From Cellvibrionaceae bacterium 1162T.S.0a.05 (lineage in GTDB: Bacteria > Pseudomonadota > Gammaproteobacteria > Pseudomonadales > Cellvibrionaceae), in NCBI GenBank assembly GCA_000964245.1, contig LANB01000001.1, forward strand, positions 4,157,501 through 4,221,500: a DNA stretch of 64,000 bases. Direction: 5' to 3'. Below the pieces are notes generated by a model, which was not told where the DNA came from, ran no database searches, and saw only the letters and a list, made by a program, of their open reading frames with translations. A program made the position numbers and the translations under genes. Below, piece by piece: positions 18,934 to 27,897 of the stretch (position 1 is the stretch's first letter; the number at the start of each line of letters is the position of its first letter).

Positions 18934-20010
18934 TTACTTTTTGAATTCCCAGTGTTGTCCCTCAGCGCTATCCACTTCTTTTAAACCAGACCTCTCATTC
19001 GCGCGTAAACCATGATTGATCATATAAAACATATCGGAAAGCACCGAGCGCTCATCGGCGTAATAGGAATGCCCCAGAAAGGACGAATCAACCGCCGAGG
19101 CGTCAATTGTTTCGATTCCCGATACAACAATAAGGTCGCCTCCGGAATCTCCTGCTCTTGGGTGCCCTCCATGAACAGCCCGTGACGCTTTCAGTGGAAT
19201 ATCCTCCGATGACGCATACAGGGTTACCGGTGCCCCCGCCTCAGCCAAGGCGGGTGCGATATCTCTTTTAAACACGTCTGCGTCGATGTCGGGTGCCGCC
19301 AGGATGACTTCTTTAATTTTGGACCCAAAGGAAGGCGTCGATTTAATCACGTCGATGTAGGCTCGTGTTAGCGCCCTATTCCCCATACTGTGCGCAATTA
19401 AATAAACATTTTCTGCATCAGAATGACTCAGGAAATCCGTCAAGAAGCCCCTTACATTGGATTCTGCCCACTTGATATTTGCTTCATCAAAAGTATATTT
19501 GGATGTACTACCCCAGGATGGCCAACTGTAAAACACCGGAACACCATCAAAACCGAGATCATAAGCCATTTGACCAGTTCGTCTCGCCGCGTCTTCGAAA
19601 GTCACGTTATAGCCGTGAACATAGATGAAGGCACTTTTTTTGTCGGATTCATTTATTCGCGATGCCAAGGTCTTAAAATACGAATCCTTTTCGACATTAG
19701 CGATATCCATAAGAACGACATGCTTGTCAGGGTTTTCTCTGAACTCTAACCGCCAGATAGAGGGCGACTCCAATTCACCCATGCGGTGATCGCGTGGAAT
19801 ACTCACATATGCGGTGCCATAGCTTAGCTCGCCTCTGGCGGATCCGAAGTAAGGTTTTACCTTCGCACTGTTCTCTATTTTTCTATCGGTAGCGTAAAAG
19901 ACTTCTATAAGTGCGTAGTTCTGTTCAGCCCCTATCATTCGAACCGTTGCGGCGCATCCCACTAAAAGCATTGAAAGAATAACAACCAATAAAAGAATAA
20001 GCCTATTCAC
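18934..20010 (-). CDS. DUF900 alpha/beta hydrolase lipoprotein
   Basis: 358 residues, starting at GTG 20010. Lipoprotein signal with lipobox LVGC (Cys19). The sequence follows DUF900 (COG4782 esterase): FYATDRK near the start, YGTAYVSIPRDHRMGELE, FIYVHGYNVTFEDAARRTGQMAYDL, VFYSWPSWG, LIAHSMGN with the nucleophile Ser, and APDIDADVF. Members are predicted envelope esterases of unknown substrate. Immediately upstream of another exported esterase. Confidence 0.85.
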   Translation of the reverse strand: MNRLILLLVVILSMLLVGCAATVRMIGAEQNYALIEVFYATDRKIENSAKVKPYFGSARGELSYGTAYVSIPRDHRMGELESPSIWRLEFRENPDKHVVLMDIANVEKDSYFKTLASRINESDKKSAFIYVHGYNVTFEDAARRTGQMAYDLGFDGVPVFYSWPSWGSTSKYTFDEANIKWAESNVRGFLTDFLSHSDAENVYLIAHSMGNRALTRAYIDVIKSTPSFGSKIKEVILAAPDIDADVFKRDIAPALAEAGAPVTLYASSEDIPLKASRAVHGGHPRAGDSGGDLIVVSGIETIDASAVDSSFLGHSYYADERSVLSDMFYMINHGLRANERSGLKEVDSAEGQHWEFKK

Positions 20011-20155
20011 ACTCGCCCCGCTTTATTTGTACTGTTCCTGAAACCTCATAGTTTTATCAAATTTCCTTTTGGATTCAATACATTAATCCATTTACAATCG
20101 ATGACCACTGAGCATTCTAATTTTTTCTGAATCTATCCACCCGTAAATGGGTCAC

Positions 20156-21409
20156 CTAATCAATAAACGCAGGCAAAATACGCTCTGCGGTGAGCTGTAA
20201 GGATTGGCTATTGCCATCATGGGCGGTAAATACAACCATCAGATCCATCTCGTCAATCAAAATGATAAACTGCCCGCCGCCTCCCTGCGCTGACACGCTG
20301 TGGAATTGTTTATCGCCGTGTTTTAAATCGGCATTCCACAAGAAATAACCGTAGCCTTGGCCTGAAACGTCTTTACCGCCGCCAAATACATCTTCATCGC
20401 CTGTAGACGTGATACGGCTGATCGCCTTTTCAACAAATGCTTCCGGGAGCAATTGCTCGCCATTCCACTTACCCTTATTCAAAATCAGCGTGCCCAAGCG
20501 AGCCATAGCGCGTGAGGTAATACTTGCCCGGTCCCCTGCCCTTGGTAGACCACTCACATCATTTTGCCAGTTATAGGTGCTTATACCCAGCTTATGGAAA
20601 AGTTCATTTTTGATAAAATCTTCAGCCGAGCCCGGCACAACCGCTTCAATCACTTGCATAACCAGGTTGGGATCACTGCCCTGATATACAAAGCGCTGAG
20701 ATTCTGCGGTAATTGGCGCGCTATGTTCAAACAGGGCCTGAACCTTCCCTTGCCCTAATAACGCGCCGGGAACATTCTCGAACGCAGCTCTCTGCTCATC
20801 ACTGATTTGGAGACCAGAACGCATGTTCAATGCCTGGTGTAAGGTAATTTTTTCTGCGCCTTCTACAAACCTGGAGGAATCAAGATCCTTGAGAAAGCTG
20901 ACCACGGGTTTATCCAGATCCGCCATAGTGAGATAACCCAGTTGTATTGCACGCCCGAGTACCAGCGTGGTGTAGGTTTTTGTTGCCGACACTTGCGGAT
21001 GAGTCAGATTAATGCGACCACGCAAATAGTAAGATTCAAATAGGAGCTTACCGTTGTGGGAAATTAGCAAACTGTCAATTTTGCCGTGTTGCCCTTGGGC
21101 AATTTCCTGAGCGAGCGTAACAATAAGATCTTTTTTTCCCGCATCTATTCCAAGCTCACCCACCACAAGGCCGTCCTTTCTGTCCTCCGGGGCATTACTG
21201 ATAAAGGCTTTTTCGCGAAGCGGAACATCCCAAAATGACAAGTCGTTGTCGTCGAGTGCAACTTCAACTGAAACATAGTCCACACCCCTATTTGAAAATG
21301 GGTCCTGACTATTAGCCGGGGTAGGATTCGCATTGCGATCGGAAATATGCGTAGCGCAACTCACAACCACAAAAGACAAAAACACGAAAGCCAGGGAAAT
21401 ACGAGTCAT
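20156..21409 (-). CDS. Serine hydrolase of the beta-lactamase/6-aminohexanoate-dimer hydrolase class
   Basis: 417 residues, lipoprotein signal with lipobox VVSC (Cys18). The SxxK motif is SATK (Ser141 and Lys144), followed by TYTTLVLGRAIQLGYL. A Tyr motif YQGSDPNLV and a C-terminal GGGGQF segment take the place of YxN and KTG, as in class C beta-lactamase-related esterases and NylB-like enzymes. Predicted periplasmic or outer-membrane-bound hydrolase acting on an ester or amide; not expected to be a true antibiotic-resistance beta-lactamase. Starts at ATG 21409. Confidence 0.8.
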   Translation of the reverse strand: MTRISLAFVFLSFVVVSCATHISDRNANPTPANSQDPFSNRGVDYVSVEVALDDNDLSFWDVPLREKAFISNAPEDRKDGLVVGELGIDAGKKDLIVTLAQEIAQGQHGKIDSLLISHNGKLLFESYYLRGRINLTHPQVSATKTYTTLVLGRAIQLGYLTMADLDKPVVSFLKDLDSSRFVEGAEKITLHQALNMRSGLQISDEQRAAFENVPGALLGQGKVQALFEHSAPITAESQRFVYQGSDPNLVMQVIEAVVPGSAEDFIKNELFHKLGISTYNWQNDVSGLPRAGDRASITSRAMARLGTLILNKGKWNGEQLLPEAFVEKAISRITSTGDEDVFGGGKDVSGQGYGYFLWNADLKHGDKQFHSVSAQGGGGQFIILIDEMDLMVVFTAHDGNSQSLQLTAERILPAFID

Positions 21410-21523
21410 ATTCTATCCTTTCTATTGCGATCAGCAGCCAATTTGATGCTACTAATGTTTTGCCTTATTTTTATAGCACCAGGACGGTAAACTCAAAGAA
21501 TAAATGAGGAAAAAATAAGAAAG

Positions 21524-21583
21524 GTTAGTGTCTTACCGAGGGCGTTCAAAGTTCTGTGTCAGCAGAAGCACACTAACGCCCTC
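21524..21583. repeat. Two overlapping inverted repeats sharing one arm
   Basis: GTTAGTGT (21524-21531) pairs with ACACTAAC (21570-21577) and GAGGGCGTT (21538-21546) pairs with AACGCCCTC (21575-21583). The right arms share three bases, so the two hairpins compete or stack. It lies in the 286-bp gap between the cupin and serine hydrolase genes, downstream of the cupin stop on the minus strand; it may be a terminator or an RNA switch. Confidence 0.5.
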
Positions 21584-21695
21584 AATGATCAAATGAAGCA
21601 GGTTTTGGTGGTAACTTGTAGTTCATTGATATACACCAAAAAATAATAGATGAGATAAAACTATTCTCTTAAACACTTAACCACCAAATCAAGCT

Positions 21696-22112
21696 TCATT
21701 CCTTAATACTTAGTGGCATGCCCTTTACACCCGCATAGAAAACCAATAGCTCAGTATCAACCAAACCGGTGTTAGTCCCGTAATGAACCGTATCAACTAG
21801 CTCGACCACCGCATCACCGGCTTTAAACGTCACGCGGTCACCGTGTTCTGACACTACTGTAATCTCACCAGAGATTATTACCGCAGCACTCATAACTGGA
21901 TGCTTGTGCTTGTCTACAACCGCGCCGGGCGGAACCTTCACTTTTAATATAGTGACCTCAGGAGACCCGCCGGGATAAGCCTCCAATTCCTTACCATCCC
22001 AGCTCTTACCTGTTTTAAGCAGTGTTTCAAAACTAACCGGGTTATTTTCCGCTGCATACAAAGCAGTGTGAAATAACATGAATGAAAGAACGCCCAGTAA
22101 ACGCTTAACCAT
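21696..22112 (-). CDS. Exported cupin-domain protein
   Basis: 138 residues with a signal peptide (LLGVLSFMLFHTALYA) and one cupin_2 barrel. Cupin motif 1 is PPGAVVDKHKHPVMSAAVIISGEITV (His67/His69-type ligands) and motif 2 is FKAGDAVVELVDTVHYGTN (His ligand). Such small periplasmic cupins bind a metal and may be isomerases or dioxygenases, but no reaction can be assigned. Starts at ATG 22112. Confidence 0.85.
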   Translation of the reverse strand: MVKRLLGVLSFMLFHTALYAAENNPVSFETLLKTGKSWDGKELEAYPGGSPEVTILKVKVPPGAVVDKHKHPVMSAAVIISGEITVVSEHGDRVTFKAGDAVVELVDTVHYGTNTGLVDTELLVFYAGVKGMPLSIKE

Positions 22113-22153
22113 AAGTTAATACCATTTGCCCATATAATATCTCTAGCAAGAAG

Positions 22154-22393
22154 CTATTTTTCATCACCCTTATGCAGAATTTTCTTTATAAAATAACCAA
22201 TAATTAAAATTGGGATAACATACTGAACGAGCATTTGAATTGACGCCCTGATATACTCTCGAATTGAACTTCTTATCTCTTCCTGTGTTATTGCCGGGTT
22301 CTGAAACTGAAAATCAGACCAGCCCACCCACAAGCATACAATCAATACGCAGAATAGCAGCAAGTATTTTATTCGGTCTTTAGCGTCCATCAT
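22154..22393 (-). CDS. Small two-TM membrane protein
   Basis: 79 residues from ATG 22393 or 22390, both behind an AGGAG site. Two hydrophobic segments (about residues 10-24 and 52-70) flank an amphipathic helical stretch (QEEIRSSIREYIRASIQ). The C-terminus is KKILHKGDEK. Family not recognised. It lies 41 bp upstream of the cupin gene on the same strand. Confidence 0.65.
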   Translation of the reverse strand: MMDAKDRIKYLLLFCVLIVCLWVGWSDFQFQNPAITQEEIRSSIREYIRASIQMLVQYVIPILIIGYFIKKILHKGDEK

Positions 22394-22546
22394 ATTCTCC
22401 TGAAATTAGATCCATCATAAGTAGCTGCTCACCCTGAAGAGTTCTCGCGAGCATTCCACGCCAATCAAACGCATACACTTATACTACTCCGGTGGAGTCC
22501 GTTAAATAATACCTTAAGCTTTACTAAGGCGCCTGTAAAACCCCAC

Positions 22547-23506
22547 CTATTCATCCTTTGGCGATAGCATTTCCAAAACCACCGCACTATCCGAACTATG
22601 CACCTCCTTCCAGGGTAGAAACCGAACACTCGCTGGGCTTTGTTCAGAGGGACGCACAGCGATAAATACACCTTTTTCAAAGGTTCTGATAATTTGTACA
22701 GGCTTGTCGTTAATTTTGTGTTGCGCTTCCATTTCGCCTATGAGGTAGTTGTGTGTCCGCAAGCTATCGAATACACCAATCTGAAACGAATACACCAGCA
22801 AGATAATTATGCTCATGCCATGTCGAAGCGGTTGCCGATAGATGGCTTTAAATCCGTGGGTTCCATCCTGAAGTGATATAGCGAGCATCACAACCGCAAA
22901 AAACAAGAGAACGAAAATAAGGTAAAAACTACCCTGAAATTTAAACACCAGGCTTTCGGGCATAGCAAGCCGTATAAGGAGTGCGAGCATAGCTGAAAAC
23001 GTGATTGCCAATAACTGAGGCGCTATGGGCGCACACAGTTTATATAGGTTCAGTAGCTGTGCAACCAGGCGTTTTTTCTTTTGGATCGCTGCGGCTTTCG
23101 CAAGTAAATAACGATTGGTGGTTGGGCGTGCAAGAGCGAATACAAAAACGGTAAAACTATAAATAGCAATCCCGAACTCATAGAGAAAATAAAGAAATAG
23201 CAATAGCACTGCTAAAATCAGCGGAAGTATGAGCACCAGCAATCCGATGTAAATGGAGGTTTGTATATGGTCGCTAATAGTAATATTGAGCAAAAGCTTT
23301 TCACTGAGAGGCATAAAAATGCCTATATTATGTGCAACGCCTAGAAGTAAAAAAACCAGGGAGAACAACGCCAGATAGGGCGCGGGGTTGAGGTTGAATT
23401 TTGTGCCGCCTTGCGTCTTTTGCTTATCGCTTGGTGGATTTCGCCGAAAATGACTGCTTCCTAATTCCCGGTAGTCGAGTGCCTGTGAGTGTCGTCTACT
23501 TGTCAT
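22547..23506 (-). CDS. Multi-pass inner-membrane protein, unknown
   Basis: 319 residues with about five or six hydrophobic segments (near 45-65, 85-110, 115-130, 165-185, 195-212 and 225-245), a basic N-terminus (SRRHSQALDY) and a soluble C-terminal tail of about 70 residues. No family recognised. Starts at ATG 23506. The downstream small membrane protein and cupin are on the same strand but 153 bp away. Confidence 0.65.
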   Translation of the reverse strand: MTSRRHSQALDYRELGSSHFRRNPPSDKQKTQGGTKFNLNPAPYLALFSLVFLLLGVAHNIGIFMPLSEKLLLNITISDHIQTSIYIGLLVLILPLILAVLLLFLYFLYEFGIAIYSFTVFVFALARPTTNRYLLAKAAAIQKKKRLVAQLLNLYKLCAPIAPQLLAITFSAMLALLIRLAMPESLVFKFQGSFYLIFVLLFFAVVMLAISLQDGTHGFKAIYRQPLRHGMSIIILLVYSFQIGVFDSLRTHNYLIGEMEAQHKINDKPVQIIRTFEKGVFIAVRPSEQSPASVRFLPWKEVHSSDSAVVLEMLSPKDE

Positions 23507-23815
23507 CGCGGTTCCTTGCGTTTGTCAGAAGTGTGTATCGCTACAGTGAGCCCCTCTACTTTATTCCTTGATGAGGATATTTTAAAGAGGTGCCTACTTT
23601 AATCTATGACTCCTGCCTTATCGATACCCAGCTGGTTTTGATAGTGTCTGCGCCGCGTGACTTTACTTGGCTATCCACTGACTACCCATTGACTACACAA
23701 TGACGCCCCCTCGCCTTGCCCTTGAACAGGATATGTCCGGATGTGATAAGAACTCCGCTTACATTGTAAGCGGAGAACCCTGTGTAGTTACAGGTTATTG
23801 AAGATTCTGGCGGGC
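23507..23815. other. Intergenic region with hairpin
   Basis: About 310 bp with no gene seen. It contains the promoter region for the multi-pass membrane protein gene and a strong hairpin at 23753-23775 near the end of the next gene. Confidence 0.45.
23753..23775 (-). terminator. Putative terminator hairpin
   Basis: Perfect 10-bp arms CTCCGCTTAC (23753-23762) and GTAAGCGGAG (23766-23775) with a 3-nt loop, 41 bp beyond the stop of the minus-strand gene ending at 23816. The following T-tract on the minus strand is short (TTCTT), so termination may be weak. Confidence 0.55.
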
Positions 23816-24721
23816 CTAACAATCAGCGTTGCCTGTTTCAATCAAGCAGGCGCGCGCATCCATATTGTCGAGCAATTTTGAATAGATTAAATCTGTTCGA
23901 TAAGGTAACGGATACGTTTCAGAAAAGTAGTTTTTGAAGGGCAATATAATGCCATGAGTATTGTCCATGGTGACCTCGAGGTTACCGACTTCGCCAGCAT
24001 AACCAATACAACAAAAACCGGGAATCGGAACATCCCGAAAGAAGCGATCAAAGATATCGACAGCAACAATAAATCGTCCATCACCGGGTATGGCGTAATC
24101 TTTATAAAGCTCTTCCAGATCGTCTTGCAGAAAACCTACCTGAAATACCCCGTACGACTCGGCGTAAATATTCGCCCCAATTAAGTCGTCTTCTGATGCA
24201 CCATCAGAATATAGAACAACATTATTATTTCCGTTATATCCAACCCGCTGATTGTTTCTACCGTTAAGTCGAAAGACAGGTTGCCCATTGTCGATAGGGT
24301 AATCCGTTCTCCATTCAACCAGTGTGCTATCCAGATTTGAATGCCCCGGGTCCTTGTCAATAACGGCATATCGCAACTTAAACCAGCCATCGCGATCCTT
24401 AAAGGTAATTCTCAAATACGCATCCGAGTTTGAGTGTCGGTTATCATAGCTTAGTCTGAAATCACCATTTTCCTGTGTCCAGCCTCCCGCAATACGGATG
24501 TCATTTTCGGCTTCACGACCGCGATTTTTATCGGGCTTGCCCTGAACTTTAAAAAGCTCAATTCTTACTTCTGGCAATGCAAGAGTGGGAGTATCATAGT
24601 TTGGGTTACCTGAAAAATAAGCGTAGTAATCCAGATTAAAGGTTGTGATCTTCCCGGAAATAGACCCCGCAAAGACCAGGTTGCTCATGCAAAACAAGGC
24701 GACAGCAATGAGATATTTCAT
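23816..24721 (-). CDS. Exported hypothetical protein
   Basis: 301 residues from ATG 24721, with GGAG 5 nt upstream; an upstream frame start at 24763 is unlikely. Signal peptide MKYLIAVALFCMSNLVFAG. The beginning of the mature protein (SISGKITTF ... LPEVRIELFKVQGKP) resembles a carboxypeptidase-regulatory or transthyretin-like beta domain, as in many secreted proteins. Cys residues cluster at GFCCIGYAG and the C-terminus (ARACLIETGNADC). Function unknown. Confidence 0.7.
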   Translation of the reverse strand: MKYLIAVALFCMSNLVFAGSISGKITTFNLDYYAYFSGNPNYDTPTLALPEVRIELFKVQGKPDKNRGREAENDIRIAGGWTQENGDFRLSYDNRHSNSDAYLRITFKDRDGWFKLRYAVIDKDPGHSNLDSTLVEWRTDYPIDNGQPVFRLNGRNNQRVGYNGNNNVVLYSDGASEDDLIGANIYAESYGVFQVGFLQDDLEELYKDYAIPGDGRFIVAVDIFDRFFRDVPIPGFCCIGYAGEVGNLEVTMDNTHGIILPFKNYFSETYPLPYRTDLIYSKLLDNMDARACLIETGNADC

Positions 24722-24763
24722 TTTTTCTCCAAAATAAACGTTATGAATAGACCTGACAATCAC

Positions 24764-25378
24764 GATGGGACATTGTTTTTATTGTTGGTGCATGCCAAGT
24801 GGAAAGTAGTGTAATTAGCGTGAAAGCAGGTAAATCAAACCCTTAAAAAAATGGCTAGATTTTTGTATCCCGCCTCATGCGCCTACCGCCGCGCACTTTA
24901 CAAAATGCATTTTAAAAATCAATTTTTATCTCTTACTTTGCCATTAAATTCATAGAAATTATGTGGAGGTTTGCAAAAATAAATAAAACAATAAATTAAT
25001 TGAAAAGAAAATTTATTATTTTACGTAGTATGTGTTTTTCTTATTAGTTTTCGATTAGGCCACACTTACAAGGTTGATTTATATGCCACCTAAAAAACCA
25101 CACTATCACTTATAATCAATGCAAGGGTGGCGAACACCTGGAATCAGTGTACGGGCGGGCTGTATAAAATTCGGTTTGATCAATTAACTTGCCGGATGAA
25201 ACACACCCGATTTCATATTCCTTGTTAAGCGTTTCTACCATAGCTGGCTAGATACTTTTCAACAGCGGACCTCAACAAATAAGTGTGCATCGCGCTGGCC
25301 AAACTAATAGCGAACAAACATAGATACATTGATGTAGAACCGCTTGAAAACAAATATCCCCGAACCAAACGTAACATT
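24764..25378. other. Intergenic region, AT-rich
   Basis: About 615 bp without a supported gene. It contains the promoter of the exported protein gene (start 24721) and the 3' region of the thioredoxin-like gene. No hairpin with a T-run, tRNA or repeat was recognised. Confidence 0.5.
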
Positions 25379-25891
25379 TCACTGTGCCAACAAGGCATTT
25401 ATCTCCTCTACCAAGCCAGGTAAAGAATCTGCGCTATAGCCAACGTGCGTAGCTGCAACTTTGCCATCTCTGCCTACAATAAACATGTGTGGAATGGCTT
25501 TAACACCGTATTTTTTCGCTACTTTGCTATTTCTGTCGTAGGTAATAATCATTGGATTATCCTGAAGTGCATCAGCAATCGAACGAAACATTTTCTTTTT
25601 CTCTTTAAAATTTACGGCTATTACCTGTAATTCATCCGTACCTACTTTTTTCTGGATGCCACTCAACACAGGGATTTCTTTCATACAGGGTGGGCACCAG
25701 GTTGCCCAAAAGGTAATGACCACCACTTTACCTTTGAAATTTTTGACCAAAACCTCTTTTGAATCTACAGTTTTACCCAGGCTTTCATAGGGAATATCTC
25801 CAATCTGCACACCAGCAAGAGTGTTTGCAGAAAATACTAATACCAATACAAGCAGTATGATGTGCTTTCTTTTTGAATTATTCATAGTCAT
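25379..25891 (-). CDS. TlpA/ResA-like thioredoxin-fold protein
   Basis: 170 residues with a signal anchor (IILLVLVLVFSANTLAG) and a TlpA-type thioredoxin domain: IGDIPYESL, VVVITFWATWCPPCMKEIP with the CxxC pair Cys66/Cys69, and the cis-Pro loop KAIPHMFIVGRDGKV. Such proteins are periplasmic thiol-disulfide reductases, often for cytochrome c maturation or repair. Here the neighbour 82 bp upstream (25974-27773) also carries thioredoxin-like CxxC domains on the same strand, so they may share a redox task. Starts at ATG 25891 or 25885. Confidence 0.88.
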   Translation of the reverse strand: MTMNNSKRKHIILLVLVLVFSANTLAGVQIGDIPYESLGKTVDSKEVLVKNFKGKVVVITFWATWCPPCMKEIPVLSGIQKKVGTDELQVIAVNFKEKKKMFRSIADALQDNPMIITYDRNSKVAKKYGVKAIPHMFIVGRDGKVAATHVGYSADSLPGLVEEINALLAQ

Positions 25892-25973
25892 CTATTATTT
25901 TAGTTAAAATTCACTATTCAGACTTACAACCACGGTCGCCCTTATACCATTTGATTGCGCATGCATAAACCTA

Positions 25974-27773
25974 TCAATTGGCTCTCTTAAACGCAGTTAA
26001 ATCATCTGATATCGTCGTCCACATTCCCGGGCGTGCACCAATCGATTTATTACCCTTATAGATAAGGGTTACCGGAAGGCCTTTGATTTCAATTTTTTGG
26101 CTCTTTAAGTACTGTTTTAGTGCCTCGTCACTGCTCACTAGTGAATATGGGTTATACACAACTTCGGTAAATCCTATTTGGCCTGCGTGTTCACGAGCTG
26201 CATATCGAAAAAATGCATTGTTTTTAACACAGGCTAAGCATGTGTTTTCTGTTGATGTTAAATGAATAAGCAAAAGCTTGTCTTGAGCGTTCGCACTTAC
26301 CAAGCCGGGGAGATCTGAGGATTGATATTTTGATATATTTACATCATCGTAATTGTCAACCAATATTTCATTTATTATCCCGTGCGCATTTTGTAACGTA
26401 TCGAAAAGATTTTCTCTATACCCAGATATCTTAAAAACCTCAATTTTATCAAGATACAACTGCGTAGCGGGCAATCCGCGCAAACGCTTGAATTTTTTTT
26501 GATATCTTTTCCAAGGGTTGAATATTACCTCAGCAAAGGTATATTTTTCTGCATGCTCTTTATGAAGTTGGGAAAATACAAGATTATTCTTTATGCAGTG
26601 AACGCAACTACTGTCTGTTGAGGTAAAATGAACAACGATAGGCTTATCTGTTTTTATAGCCTTAAATTCATTGTAAAAATCATCAGAACTTAATTTTATT
26701 ATACCTTCTTCAAGAATATTCTCTTTTTTAGAAACCGATTTCTTTGGGTAACTTAAAAAGTAACGCATCTCAGACAAAACCGCCTTGTCTATTTCATGCT
26801 GAGGAATAACCTCGTCATATTTTTCAAGTATCTCATTTGGCAATGTATAAAGACTTCTAAATTTATCCCCTATTAGACACACTAATGTTTTGTCCAACTT
26901 ATTCTCGCCAAAGCTACATAAATGTGGGTTATCGCTTGAAACAGCTCCGAGCGTTGTGATACCAATACGCTCACCATAAGGGCCAGACACCGCTGAGTTT
27001 TGTGTAAACACGGAAAACGCGATATTAGTGCCTTCTCGACCATCCACCTGGAATATAGGCTTAACATTGCCCTCCTCATAAATATTAAAAACCGGTTGAA
27101 TGTAGCCATAACTCTCTTCTTGCGATGCTTCGATTCTCGCGTCTGGAAATAAGGTCTGAATCACGACTTTAGAAAAAGAGAGAGTCTCTGATATTGGGCC
27201 TGCGCCCTTGGGGCCTATTTTTAGAGCAGTGCCATTGGAACTTAACGAGACATTGGTGTAATTGGCAGGCCTTGCTTTTTCTGCTGCTTGCTTTTCTTCT
27301 GTTGTGCACTGCCTCTGCCAGTTCGATGTTGCACTGGATTTCGTCACGAAAGAACGACCAGCGACGTTCATTACACCTTCAGCTTGCACATCCACCCTCG
27401 ATAGTGAATAGGTATATTGTATTTGATGATCGGAAGTCATGTTGTCTGTCGAAATACAGCGAAGGTTGAAAGTGACTTCTTTTCCAATATGTTTTAGATC
27501 AGAGACAGTACAATTTGAATCCTCTCCCAAGCCCTGTTTAAATTTAGCGACGTAGTAATCTAACGCACGGTTTTCATCCTCTTTTAACAAACATTCGCCT
27601 CCAGCTATGTTCGTACCTGGGAGCGAAACTCCTTCAACCACTGTGTTCTGTTTGTATTCCCAGTACCCAGGCTTGAGCACAATTTGATTTGCCTCAGCCT
27701 GAAAAACACTCAAAACCAAACCAAGCGACAAACCCCAGCGGAAAAACGCGTTTCTATATACGGAAATACACAT
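25974..27773 (-). CDS. Exported DUF3617-DUF1131-like protein with two C-terminal thioredoxin-like CxxC domains
   Basis: 599 residues with a signal peptide ending near AEA. Residues about 30-160 match DUF3617 (LKPGYWEYKQNT, conserved Cys residues). The middle (about 185-300) resembles DUF1131 of the RpoE-regulated lipoprotein type (IGPKGAGPISETLSFSKVVIQTLFPDARIE). Two related thioredoxin-like repeats follow, each with CxxC (SSCVHCIKNN and NTCLACVKNN) and a cis-Pro-like GLPAT or GLPVT loop. The two repeats are alike (EHA..., FAEVIFNPW / FTEVVYNPY), so they arose by duplication. Upstream neighbour of a TlpA-like gene. A periplasmic redox role is inferred; this domain order is unusual. Confidence 0.7.
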   Translation of the reverse strand: MCISVYRNAFFRWGLSLGLVLSVFQAEANQIVLKPGYWEYKQNTVVEGVSLPGTNIAGGECLLKEDENRALDYYVAKFKQGLGEDSNCTVSDLKHIGKEVTFNLRCISTDNMTSDHQIQYTYSLSRVDVQAEGVMNVAGRSFVTKSSATSNWQRQCTTEEKQAAEKARPANYTNVSLSSNGTALKIGPKGAGPISETLSFSKVVIQTLFPDARIEASQEESYGYIQPVFNIYEEGNVKPIFQVDGREGTNIAFSVFTQNSAVSGPYGERIGITTLGAVSSDNPHLCSFGENKLDKTLVCLIGDKFRSLYTLPNEILEKYDEVIPQHEIDKAVLSEMRYFLSYPKKSVSKKENILEEGIIKLSSDDFYNEFKAIKTDKPIVVHFTSTDSSCVHCIKNNLVFSQLHKEHAEKYTFAEVIFNPWKRYQKKFKRLRGLPATQLYLDKIEVFKISGYRENLFDTLQNAHGIINEILVDNYDDVNISKYQSSDLPGLVSANAQDKLLLIHLTSTENTCLACVKNNAFFRYAAREHAGQIGFTEVVYNPYSLVSSDEALKQYLKSQKIEIKGLPVTLIYKGNKSIGARPGMWTTISDDLTAFKRAN

Positions 27774-27897
27774 TATTTTCTCTCTGTTCTTAATTAAGAA
27801 GATATTAACTGAATTACGTGGTGCTTTTTGGGTCTGAGTATAATTTTTCGGTATCAGGCCTTAAAAGTATGACACCCATTTTACCCACCTTTCCTCT

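Noticed and set aside
20156-21409. Antibiotic-resistance beta-lactamase
   Set aside because: SxxK is present, but the YxN and KTG regions fit the esterase/NylB-like group and the lipoprotein anchor is unlike class C enzymes.
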